From Candidatus Viridilinea mediisalina (lineage in GTDB: Bacteria; Chloroflexota; Chloroflexia; Chloroflexales; Chloroflexaceae), in NCBI RefSeq assembly GCF_002532535.1, contig NZ_NQWI01000008.1, positions 1 through 64,000 on the forward strand: DNA of 64,000 nt, given 5' to 3'. The position numbers and the translations under genes were made by a program. Below the pieces are notes generated by a model, which saw nothing but the letters and a program-made list of their open reading frames with translations, was not told the origin of the DNA and did not search any database. This document shows, piece by piece, positions 53,068-61,134 of the stretch; position 1 is the stretch's first letter; every line of letters begins with the position of its first letter.

Positions 53068-53177
53068 TAATACCAAATCCGATAGCCGATAGCCGATAGC
53101 TGAAAGCCGAACATGGCGTCTCAATGCGCTTGAATGTCATTAGGCATGCGGACTATTCAATGGTAATTGGTATAATA
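53068..53177. mobile_element. TATACCA-family heptamer element with GATAGCC units
   Basis: TAATACCAAATCC, three GATAGCC-type heptamers, then CCGAACATGGCGTCTCAATG and a variable part, ending GGTAATTGGTATAATA. The core and ends match 47087-47195 but the heptamer is different. No gene was seen between 53064 and 53390. Confidence 0.75.
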
Positions 53178-53390
53178 AGGCGTATTCTGACGGCATTCCT
53201 TGTGCGCTATTACGAAATTTGAAATGGCCCTAGTTTTTTTAGTTTTATTACCTACCTTTTCTCTTTGCTCTTTATTGCCCCTTGCCCCTAGCGGTACAGT
53301 ATGCTACAATTGCGACTACTTGGCATCTTTGTCGTCTTGGTACAGTACAACGTGATGCCTGAGATCTTTTCTCAGCCGAGGAGCAGTCAT

Positions 53391-53774
53391 ATGCCCGATG
53401 CCTCCGGCCGCAATCCGGCAATTGTTCTTGTCGAGGACGAGCCCGACATTCTCATTATTTTGCACCGGTTGATGCGTGATCTGACCGGGGGCTACGATAT
53501 TGTCACAGTCAACGGTGGGGCCGATGCCCTTGCCCAGATTGCGCTTCGTCCCGTTCCACTGGTGATTACCGACTACAACATGCCTGGTATGAATGGCCTC
53601 CAGCTTGCCGCCGCGATCAAAGAGACCTCCCCCGATACCCGGGTGGTCATGATCACCGCCTACGCGACCCCTGAGCTGGAGAAGCGTGCCCGTGAACAGC
53701 GTGTGGACTACTACTTACCTAAGCCCTTCCCGCTCGATCGCCTCGAGCAGATTGTGCGCGATGTGCTCAAGTAA
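53391..53774 (+). CDS. Single-domain response regulator
   Basis: A 127-aa CheY-like receiver: acidic pocket VLVEDEPD, phospho-acceptor Asp61 (LVITDYNMPG), Thr in MITAYA and Lys in YLPKPF. There is no output domain. GAGGAG precedes the ATG. The frame upstream to 53301 is probably not translated. It may pass phosphate to or compete with other two-component proteins; the partner is not adjacent. Confidence 0.9.
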   Translation: MPDASGRNPAIVLVEDEPDILIILHRLMRDLTGGYDIVTVNGGADALAQIALRPVPLVITDYNMPGMNGLQLAAAIKETSPDTRVVMITAYATPELEKRAREQRVDYYLPKPFPLDRLEQIVRDVLK

Positions 53775-53952
53775 GGAGCATGTTCACCAGAGAGCCACGC
53801 AGGTACAGAGGGCTAGTAAGCTTAGTAATGGCGCTCTCTGTGCCTCTGTGGTTCAACCTCTCCTTCACCCACGTATCACCTCGCTCTCATTGCGCTCCCT
53901 AGCCGCGTCGGGTAGCATAGCCCGATAGACGGAGGCTATACGGAGGACTGCG

Positions 53953-54105
53953 ATGACTGATCCTAACATGTTCCCGGCGCTATTGCTTGGGGTGATGTTT
54001 GTATTGACCCTGATCCTGCTGCCGCTCCTTGATGAGGAGCGCTTGCGCCGTCAACACGAGCGGCAGCCTACCGATAAACTGCGCCTACCTCTCGCGGATG
54101 AGTAA
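53953..54105 (+). CDS. Small membrane protein, 50 aa
   Basis: An ORF starting MTDPNMFPALLLG with a good GGAGG site 5 nt upstream. One membrane segment (about 7-26) is followed by a charged tail (DEERLRRQHERQPTDKLRL). It lies 172 bp before a polytopic membrane protein on the same strand. Family not recognised; such peptides often stabilise a larger partner. Confidence 0.6.
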   Translation: MTDPNMFPALLLGVMFVLTLILLPLLDEERLRRQHERQPTDKLRLPLADE

Positions 54106-54277
54106 TCCCAGGGCGTGGTTTCATGCTGCGTTACACTCTGCGAGAGCGCTCTGCCCCTATCTTCATCTTTCCTATTTTCTATCTCCCCGTGAGCTGTAAC
54201 CTTTTCCTCTGCTGGTGCATCTTATGTGTGGTTCCACCACAAAAGAAACGATTGCACCATCTAGGAGGTAAAGGATT

Positions 54278-55519
54278 ATGTCGAACGTTGTATCACGCTG
54301 GTTTGGGCTTCGCCGCGATCTTGGCGAGCAGTATTCTCCCGCTTATTTTCTGGCAGCCCTGGGTAACGGTGGTTTGGCGATTACCTTCTTTATTTGGCTT
54401 AATTTTTTGGTGCCCCATCCGCAAACCCCGATTATTACCTTTGATGGCCTCGTGAGTTTCGTTGGCACTGCTAGTCTGGGTGCCCAGGGTCTGATTCTGC
54501 TGGCGCTCGTTGGTATCGTCTTCTTTGCCGTGCGCCACCTACGCCTCGTTGCCTGGAATATGCGCGAGTATGGCCGCTTCAAGCAGACAAAGACCTATGC
54601 TGCGCTACGTGAAAGCCAGGGTGGGATTGCGCTGATGGCTCTGCCGCTGATGCTCGCCATGACTGTCAATGTCTTCTTTGTGTTGGGGGCCATCTTTGTA
54701 CCCGGCCTCTGGAACGTTGTTGAGTACCTCTTTCCCTTCTCGATGACCGCTTTTGTCTTGATTGGTGGGCTGGCATTACGCATCTTCTTTGACATCTTTG
54801 GCAAGGCGCTGGTCAGTGGTACATTCGATTGTGCCCGCAACAATAGCCTGAGCCAATTCCTCGCAGCTTTCACCTTCTCGATGATCGCGGTCGGCTTGGC
54901 CGCCCCGGCTGCCATGAGCCAAACCCAGGTCACGGTTGCCATCAGTATCTTTGGCGCACTCTTCTTCCTCGGTGCCGCCCTGCTCGTTGGCATGCTTACG
55001 TTGATCCTCGGCTTTCGCGGGATGCTCACCAATGGCCTTGCGGTCGAAGCCTCACCCAGCCTCTGGATGCCTATCCCAATGTTGACCCTAGTGGGCATTA
55101 CGTTGATCCGGGTTAGCCACGGCCTTGATCACGCCTTTGCCTTCCACATGCCCCAAGCGGTAATCTTTATGCTCACCAGCGGCATCCTGGGCCTACAAAT
55201 CCTCGTTGGTCTGATTGGCTACAGTGTGATGAGCCAAGTTGGCTACCTGCGTACCTACCTCTGGGGTGAGCGCAGCAGCCCGATGAGCTACGGCCTGATC
55301 TGCCCCGCCGTCGCCCTCGCCGTCTTCGGGATGTTCTTCATCCACCCTGGCCTTGTCCAGAGCGGCTTGGTTGATCGCTACTCGCTTGTACACGGGCTGC
55401 TGCTCGTGCCCGTCGCCCTTATGCAACTCATGGGCATTGTCGCCATCCTGCGCCTCGACAACAAGCTCATCCGCCCGCTACCCACCAGCGAGCGTGCCGA
55501 TGGGGTCGCAACGGCATAA
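54278..55519 (+). CDS. Polytopic membrane protein, about ten TM segments
   Basis: A 413-aa protein starting MSNVVSRWFGLRRDLGEQYS. Hydrophobic segments run from about 27 to 395. Short motifs include LGNGGLAITFFIWLNFLVPH and RVSHGLDHAFAFHMPQA, the latter with several His that could bind metal or haem. The overall pattern resembles TDT/SLAC1-type channels, but I cannot assign the family firmly. AGGAGG precedes the ATG. It may work with the 50-aa protein upstream. Confidence 0.75.
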   Translation: MSNVVSRWFGLRRDLGEQYSPAYFLAALGNGGLAITFFIWLNFLVPHPQTPIITFDGLVSFVGTASLGAQGLILLALVGIVFFAVRHLRLVAWNMREYGRFKQTKTYAALRESQGGIALMALPLMLAMTVNVFFVLGAIFVPGLWNVVEYLFPFSMTAFVLIGGLALRIFFDIFGKALVSGTFDCARNNSLSQFLAAFTFSMIAVGLAAPAAMSQTQVTVAISIFGALFFLGAALLVGMLTLILGFRGMLTNGLAVEASPSLWMPIPMLTLVGITLIRVSHGLDHAFAFHMPQAVIFMLTSGILGLQILVGLIGYSVMSQVGYLRTYLWGERSSPMSYGLICPAVALAVFGMFFIHPGLVQSGLVDRYSLVHGLLLVPVALMQLMGIVAILRLDNKLIRPLPTSERADGVATA

Positions 55520-55524
55520 TGTGA

Positions 55525-55675
55525 AGAACAGGAGAACAGAGGAACAGGAGAACAGAGGAACGTTCTGTTCCTCTGTTCTTCTGTTCTTCTGCTCTTCTGT
55601 TCTTCTGTTCTTCTGTTCTTCTGCTCTTCTGTTCTTCTGTTCTTCTGCTCTTCTGCTCCTCTGTTCTTCCCTCCC
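55525..55675. repeat. GAACAG octamer arrays in head-to-head orientation
   Basis: Five GAACAGRR units (55527-55561) are followed by about fourteen inverted TTCTGYTC units (55562-55672). The transcript could fold into a long imperfect hairpin. It sits exactly between two convergent genes. Confidence 0.8.
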
Positions 55676-55678
55676 CCT

Positions 55679-56683
55679 TCACCTCATCAACAGCGCCAAG
55701 CGACGCGCTGTGCGTAACGCAGCCCAAGGTGGCGGCGCAGGGGCGATCCAGCGGCGCAATTGATCTATGCTCGCCCGGCGGCTTGCTTGAATGTTGCGCC
55801 GCTGTGCATACAACGCTGGCAACTCGCGCAATGCCTCAAGCCGCCCTTGGGCCAGGGCTGGTTGGCCCCGCAGCAGCCCATAGGCGCCAGCCAGCAGGTC
55901 ATAGGCCACGATCTGGGGGCAACATTCGGCCAAGATTGGCCCCGGCACACAGCGTACCAGCAGCCGAATGCGGTTGCGCGCCAACAGACGCTGTTTGAAA
56001 GGGCTGCCTTGGCCCGCAGAGGCCGAGTAGACATGGCGCACACGCGCTTGAGGTGCTAAGATGCAGTCCCAACCGCGTAGTCGCGCCCGCCAGGCCAGAT
56101 CGGCATCCTCTAAGTAGTTGAAGAATGCAACTGCAAAGTTGCCAATATCTGCGATCAGCTCGCGTCGTAACAAGGCCAAGCCTCCACTCGCACCAAACAT
56201 GGGCGTTGGCACTGTGGGCAATGCACTCACAGGTGCCCCCAAGTAATGATCGGTTGCCACGCCATCACGCTGGAAGCGAATACCCGCCGTGGCCACGATC
56301 TCAGGGTAGCGGCTGAAGGTCATCACCCCTGCCGCCATCCCCGCCGTAGGCGTAGCCTGCAAAGCCGCCCAAAGAGCCGCAACACAGTTCGATTCTGCAA
56401 GGGCATCATCGTTGATTAAGAGGAACAACTCGCCCCGTGCGGCGGCGATCCCAGCCGCCGTGCCACCCGCAAAGCCCATGTTCGTAGGCAAGGCCACCAC
56501 GCGCACCTCTGGCGCATAGTGCTGCGCCCAAGCCCCCGCGCCGTCCAACGAGGCATTATCCACCAGCACCACCTCATCCTGGGGCTCAAGCTGTGCCTGG
56601 AGCGCACGCAAGCATGCCGGTAGGTAGCGAAGACCACACCAGGTCGGGATAATCGCAGAAATGGGGGGGCGGGAAGGAGGCAT
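55679..56683 (-). CDS. Family 2 glycosyltransferase
   Basis: A 334-aa GT-A enzyme: ISAIIPTWCGLRYLPACLRAL, VVLVDNASLDGAG, VALPTNMGFAGGTAAGIAAA, LFLLINDDALAES with the metal-binding acidic pair, and FFNYLEDADLAWRARLRGW. These fit rhamnosyl-type transferases that build surface polysaccharide. ATG 56683 is the first conserved start; an octamer array directly upstream is open in frame for another 79 codons. No clear Shine-Dalgarno is seen. Confidence 0.9.
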   Translation of the reverse strand: MPPSRPPISAIIPTWCGLRYLPACLRALQAQLEPQDEVVLVDNASLDGAGAWAQHYAPEVRVVALPTNMGFAGGTAAGIAAARGELFLLINDDALAESNCVAALWAALQATPTAGMAAGVMTFSRYPEIVATAGIRFQRDGVATDHYLGAPVSALPTVPTPMFGASGGLALLRRELIADIGNFAVAFFNYLEDADLAWRARLRGWDCILAPQARVRHVYSASAGQGSPFKQRLLARNRIRLLVRCVPGPILAECCPQIVAYDLLAGAYGLLRGQPALAQGRLEALRELPALYAQRRNIQASRRASIDQLRRWIAPAPPPWAALRTARRLALLMR

Positions 56684-56689
56684 TGATGG

Positions 56690-56907
56690 GTTGCAGAGAA
56701 CAGAGAACAGAGAACAGAGAACAGAGAACAGGCGAACAGGGGGACAGAGAACAGAGAACAGGGGAACAGGGGGACAGAGAACAGAGAACAGGGGGACAGA
56801 GAACAGAGAACAGGGGGACAGAGAACAGAGAACAGAGAACAGGGGAACAGGGGAACAGGGGAACAGGGGGACAGAGAACAGAGAACAGAGAACAGGGGAA
56901 CAGAAAT
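56690..56907. repeat. GAACAGGG/GAACAGA array before the GT2 gene
   Basis: Units of 8 bp (GAACAGGG, GGACAGAG) alternate with 7-bp AGAACAG units for about 218 bp. There is no T on the + strand except in the flanks, so it is stop-free in all frames. It abuts the start of the glycosyltransferase gene. Confidence 0.85.
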
Positions 56908-56981
56908 GTATCCAACTCATTATAATCTAGGGAAGAGTAGAATACATAGGAACACAATACAAGTAAGGGAAGCAGAAATTT

Positions 56982-57127
56982 GTTAGCGCGAAAAAGTTCT
57001 GGGCTGCGATGTTGGCTCGGTGGTTGAGCCTGCGGAAACCAGCCTGTCGAAGCCAACGTCGCGGTGGCTTCGACAGGCTCAGCCAACGCGACGCCCCCCC
57101 ACGAGCCCAAGGCTTTTTCGCGCTAAC
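56982..57127. mobile_element. GTTAG-family MITE with 8-bp target duplication AGAAATTT
   Basis: A 146-bp element with ends GTTAGCGCGAAAAAGTTCTGGGC and GCCCAAGGCTTTTTCGCGCTAAC. AGAAATTT flanks both sides (56974-56981, 57128-57135). Confidence 0.9.
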
Positions 57128-57180
57128 AGAAATTTTTAAGTATCCGAGCAGCCGGTCATGCTGAATAGTCCATGGTGTTC

Positions 57181-57435
57181 GCGGGCATCGTAGTGCCGAC
57201 TTATGGTCTTCCAGAAATTAATCCGGTGTCGCGGCACGGGCTAGACCTGATAGATATGCCAGATCTGCGAGGTCTGGTTAGCGGATTATTTACTGGAACA
57301 CCATTAGTCGGCTGAGGTCTTTGCCAGCGATGGGAAGCCGACTAAAGTCGGCACTACCTACGGCATCTCAGGGCGGCAACGCAACGGGGCAATCAACAAC
57401 ATCCGCTTCCCTAACGTCGGCACTACCTGCGGCGC
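57181..57435. repeat. Family P palindromic repeat carrying a nested insertion
   Basis: It begins with the same 20 bases as the window start. The loop-side sequence is interrupted at 57204-57303; the rest (GTCGGCTGAGGTCTTTGCCA...AAAGTCGGCACTAC) continues to about 57355. A tail shared with 76-129 (GCAACGGGGCAATCAACAAC) and a further partial copy follow. Confidence 0.8.
57204..57303. mobile_element. 100-bp MITE with TGGT-TTCCAG inverted ends, nested
   Basis: TGGTCTTCCAGAAATTAATC at the left and the inverted TGGTGTTCCAGTAAATAATC at the right match at 17 of 20 positions. TTA occurs on both sides (57201-57203, 57304-57306) and may be the target duplication. The interior has another inverted pair around AGATCT. 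Only one copy is in the window. Confidence 0.8.
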
Positions 57436-57474
57436 AAACAGGAACGATAAGTCTGAACAGTTACCAATACAACT

Positions 57475-58386
57475 ATGGCCGATCTCTTTAGTTCACTGCA
57501 AATTGGCGGTCGCACGCTCCGCAACCGCATCGTGATGGCGCCGCTACCGAGTGGTACGGCAAACAACGATGGTTTTGTGGGCAATAGTGCGATTGACTAC
57601 TATGCCCGTCTCGCTCAGGGTGGCGTTGGGCTGATTCTGAGTGAGACGCTTTTGGTGCGGCCTCCTAACACACCACAGGCCCATTTTGGGCTCTACTCCG
57701 ATCTCTTTGTGCCGCGCTTGCGCCAGTTGGTGACCCTCGTGCGCATTCAGGGTGCCCGCATCCTTTTGACGCTTGATGCACCTGTACCCGAGGCTACCAT
57801 TGCGACGGCGGCGCTCCAGCAGTTAGGCGAAGCCTTTATCTTAGCGATTGCACGCGCACAGCGTACCGGGGCTGATGGAGTGTTGCTTAGTGCCGCCGAT
57901 GGAGGGCTGCTCCACCAGTTGCTCTCGCCGCTCTACAATCAGCGCATTGACCACTATGGGACACCGTCGGGCCGTTCGCGCTTGATGCTGGAAATTGTCG
58001 AAGGATCGCGGGCTTGGATCGGCAAGCGCATCATTCTGGGGGTGCGCCTGCTGCCCGATGAGTTCACTCCTGGCGGCCTCAATGCCCAAGATGCGCGTAT
58101 GTTGGCGCGGCGTCTCAGTGCGGCTGGCATGCAACTGCTCGATCTGGCCGCACCCCCCGCGCAAGCCCACGTCGCCCGCTTCCCCGGCTGGGCTATTCCG
58201 TTGGCCCATACGATCCGCCGTGTCCTTGATGTGCCGGTGATTGGCTCCGGTGAACTTGATGATCCCCATTTGGCCGATAGCATCATCCGCGATGGCATGG
58301 TGGATCTCGTTATGCTCGACGAGGCGCTCTACCACGATCCCGATTGGCCCCTGCGCGCCCAAAAGGTGCTGCTGGACGCAGAATGA
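57475..58386 (+). CDS. Old Yellow Enzyme-family flavin oxidoreductase homologue, altered active site
   Basis: A 303-aa TIM-barrel protein that is shorter than usual (about 340-370). It has SLQIGGRTLRNRIVMAPL at the N-terminus, YYARLAQGGVGLILSE, GGLLHQLLSPLYNQRIDHYG, and a phosphate-binding end (VPVIGSGELDDP). The segment that normally carries the substrate-binding HxxH/N pair before GYL reads LLSAADGGLL, so those side chains are missing. FMN binding looks possible; enoate reduction is doubtful. Its last 77 bp overlap the convergent tgpA-like gene. Confidence 0.82.
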   Translation: MADLFSSLQIGGRTLRNRIVMAPLPSGTANNDGFVGNSAIDYYARLAQGGVGLILSETLLVRPPNTPQAHFGLYSDLFVPRLRQLVTLVRIQGARILLTLDAPVPEATIATAALQQLGEAFILAIARAQRTGADGVLLSAADGGLLHQLLSPLYNQRIDHYGTPSGRSRLMLEIVEGSRAWIGKRIILGVRLLPDEFTPGGLNAQDARMLARRLSAAGMQLLDLAAPPAQAHVARFPGWAIPLAHTIRRVLDVPVIGSGELDDPHLADSIIRDGMVDLVMLDEALYHDPDWPLRAQKVLLDAE

Positions 58387-60700
58387 TCCGTCGTCCTAAG
58401 GCGAAATGCAAGGCCCGCTGCTCCTCTAGGCTCGGTAGCCCTGATGCCCCCCTCTGGGGCCCGCCATACTGCTCGCGTGCGTAGGCACCTACAATGCGCT
58501 CAATAGTGCGCCGCTGCTCAGGTAGTTCCGCAGCCAACGCCGCACCATATTCTAGCGGCGTAGATTGATCGGCCTGGCGCATACCTCCCCAACTGGCCAA
58601 GAGCGCCATGCCCGCGTAGGCCGCCCGTGTACGACTCAGCCCGCGTATCTCGTAGCGCCAACGGCCATACACCAGCACCCAGAGCAAGGCCAGCATGCCC
58701 ACCATCCCCCCGATGATCGCCAAGGGCCGCCACAGCTCAAGCCCCGCAGCGGGCACAGGTGCTTCATGTGGTGTGACGACCACCGCAGGAGGCGCGGTAT
58801 GCGGCTCTAAGCCTTCGTCAAGCTCCTCAAAGTCGCGCGCTGGCTCCGGTGGCGACGGTGGGATACTCGGCTCACTGGGATCACTGCCGAAGGTCGCCGT
58901 CAATGGGCGCTGCGGCAGATTGGTGTAGCTCGCAGCCGTGGGCTCAAACCGCTCCCACCCAAAGCCAGGGAAGTAGACTTCGGGCCAACTGTGTGCGACA
59001 TTCTCGCGCACCATGTAGACCCCCCGCTCGGCATCGAATTCGCCCCCAGCATACCCTCGCACCCAGCGTGCCGGGACGCCCTGGGTGCGCAAGAGCACCA
59101 CCATCGCCGAAGCAAAGTAGTCGCAGTAGCCTTCGCGCTGCGTAAACAGGAACCAGTCCACATGATCCGCCCCCGCTGGTGGGGCAGGAATCTGCTCGTT
59201 ATAGGTCAGGGTACGCAAGTAGCTTTGGTAGAGCAGCGCAATATCGTAGGGTGTCCGCACCCCCGCCTCGTCCACAAGGCGGTTGGCTAACTCGTAGGTA
59301 CGCTCACTCACCGTGTCGGGCAGTTGCAGGTAACGCTCGCGCACCCAGGCTGGATAATCGCTACCAGCGGCCCGCAGACTGGCCACATCTGCACCCGAAA
59401 CCAGCGCCGTAACCGTATAGCTCTGCCCGGCCCGCAAGCGCTCAGGACTCACCATCAGCGCCGTTTCGTCATAGTTCGCCACGAGCGTACCACCCTCGTT
59501 GAGGTAGTTATGCTCGATCTGGGTCACAATACTCACGCTACTGGCGCTACCACCGACCATAATCAGATCATCGAGCCGATCAGTTGCAAGCGTAATCTTC
59601 TGATCAACCTGACGACGTGCCAGCGTATCGCGTAGCGGAATGGGTTCATCAGCGGCTTTCAGGGTGCGCGCCTGCTCACGTGAGGCCGCCCCAAGAGCGG
59701 CCCGTGCCTGCTCACCCACCGTATTCTGCCAATCGCTGCCGGTATAGCGGTCGAAGGCCGTACCGCGCCAATATTCATACTCGGTCGAACGGACTTCCAT
59801 CACCAGATCAGTGGTCAACTGACGGGCCCCACCTAGCGGCGCCGAGCCGGTGGTGAACGCGCCGCTGCCCGCCCCCGGAGGCGCATGAATGGTACTAAAG
59901 AGATCCTCCCAACCCTCACGCGCCGTCCGAAACGGGCTACTCAGGGTATCCCATGTTTGCGTAGCCCGTTCCAGCGAAACCTCACCCGGCATCATGGCGG
60001 TCAAGACCAACAACAGGCCCACCATCACCGCCGCCGAGGTGAGAAAGCGCACCACCAGCAGGTCGGGATACTCAATCTTTGCGGCGTCCCAAAAAGCTTG
60101 GCGCTGCAGCACATGCTGATAGACGAGCAGCAGCAGCGCGGCACAGAGAAAAATGAAGAAAGCCAGTGTCGGTTTGGGCAGCACATAGGTATAATTGATC
60201 AGCGCAACAAACCCATTTAAGAGGATCGGGCGCCAGGTCCAACCCTGGCGCAACACCATCCATGCGCTCCCATAGCTCAAGGCCCAAACCAATAGGCAGA
60301 GGACAAAGACAAAGAGTAAAATATCTTCACCGCGCCCGCCAGCATTGATCACACGGGCCCAAATGATGGTACGAATGAGCAACTCGGTCGCCTGATCACG
60401 CCAAGTCGTCAGCCGATCATCCATGAGCGGGCTGATCAACTGGATGGCCCACGTTAAGGCGAGGGCAGCGCTAAACGTATGGGCGGCCCAGCCCGCCAAC
60501 TGCGGTAGGCGGGCAAAGAAGATGCCCACGAGCAGGCCCAGCAGCGCCATGGGCCGCAGCACCTCCAAGCCCGGTGCCCAATTGGAGATGGCCAGCGCCC
60601 ACACAACCGGGCTCACCATCAACAGCAGCAACAATGCGCCTGGCAAGGTCACCGTAAGCTCACGGCTGAGGCGCTGCTGCGGGTAGGTTGTGGTTGTCAT
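58310..60700 (-). CDS. TgpA-like membrane transglutaminase-domain protein
   Basis: A 796-aa protein. Six or more membrane segments (about 15-230, DUF3488 type) are followed by a large extracytoplasmic part with a transglutaminase core: nucleophile Cys526 in REGYCDYFASAM, then RWVRGYAGGEF and the His in VAHSWPEVYFPGFGW. A Pro/Glu-rich linker, one more membrane segment (about 660-685) and a DUF4129-like cytoplasmic tail complete it. It probably crosslinks or cleaves envelope proteins. In relatives it often sits with MoxR and DUF58 genes; not here. Confidence 0.92.
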   Translation of the reverse strand: MTTTTYPQQRLSRELTVTLPGALLLLLMVSPVVWALAISNWAPGLEVLRPMALLGLLVGIFFARLPQLAGWAAHTFSAALALTWAIQLISPLMDDRLTTWRDQATELLIRTIIWARVINAGGRGEDILLFVFVLCLLVWALSYGSAWMVLRQGWTWRPILLNGFVALINYTYVLPKPTLAFFIFLCAALLLLVYQHVLQRQAFWDAAKIEYPDLLVVRFLTSAAVMVGLLLVLTAMMPGEVSLERATQTWDTLSSPFRTAREGWEDLFSTIHAPPGAGSGAFTTGSAPLGGARQLTTDLVMEVRSTEYEYWRGTAFDRYTGSDWQNTVGEQARAALGAASREQARTLKAADEPIPLRDTLARRQVDQKITLATDRLDDLIMVGGSASSVSIVTQIEHNYLNEGGTLVANYDETALMVSPERLRAGQSYTVTALVSGADVASLRAAGSDYPAWVRERYLQLPDTVSERTYELANRLVDEAGVRTPYDIALLYQSYLRTLTYNEQIPAPPAGADHVDWFLFTQREGYCDYFASAMVVLLRTQGVPARWVRGYAGGEFDAERGVYMVRENVAHSWPEVYFPGFGWERFEPTAASYTNLPQRPLTATFGSDPSEPSIPPSPPEPARDFEELDEGLEPHTAPPAVVVTPHEAPVPAAGLELWRPLAIIGGMVGMLALLWVLVYGRWRYEIRGLSRTRAAYAGMALLASWGGMRQADQSTPLEYGAALAAELPEQRRTIERIVGAYAREQYGGPQRGASGLPSLEEQRALHFALGRRIILRPAAPFGRAGANRDRGRAPRRA

Positions 60701-60704
60701 ATCG

Positions 60705-60830
60705 GATTATACCATTTGTTATATACTGAAACCAAGTATTGTCGATTGTAGATTGTAGATTGTCGAACATGGCGTCCCAATGAGCTTGAGCGTTTTTGAT
60801 GCTGCAAAATCGTGGACGCTGTTCGTTTGG
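60705..60830. mobile_element. TATACCA-family heptamer element
   Basis: TTATACCATTTG, then about three GATTGTA heptamers at 60740-60764, and CGAACATGGCGTCCCAATGA. The right end is not recognised. It starts just outside the tgpA-like start codon. Confidence 0.6.
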
Positions 60831-60857
60831 TTCGTACCTAATGTTATACTTGCCCTA

Positions 60858-61063
60858 GCGGTGGCTGAGCCTGTCGAAGCCAGCCTGTCGAAGCCAGCCT
60901 GTCGAAGCCAGCCTGTCGAAGCCAGCCTGTCGAAGCCAGCCTGTCGAAGCCAGCCTGTCGAAGCCAGCCTGTCGAAGCCAGCCTGTCGAAGCCAGCCTGT
61001 CGAAGCCAGCTTGTCGAAGCCACCACAACGCCGCCCGTGAACCCAAGGCTTTTTCGCACTAAC
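60858..61063. mobile_element. GTTAG-family MITE with eleven 14-bp tandem repeats
   Basis: GCGGTGGCTGAG leads into CCTGTCGAAGCCAG repeated ten times and a variant eleventh copy (60870-61023). The MITE right end ACCCAAGGCTTTTTCGCACTAAC follows. The left end is missing. Confidence 0.85.
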
Positions 61064-61134
61064 AACGAGTTTCTTGGAGGAAACACAGCCTCCCCCAAAG
61101 CCCACGGTTTCTAAGCATCAGAGAGCGAGCCCCT

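Noticed and set aside
60870-61023. CRISPR-like array of 14-bp units
   Set aside because: There are no spacers; it is a pure tandem repeat.
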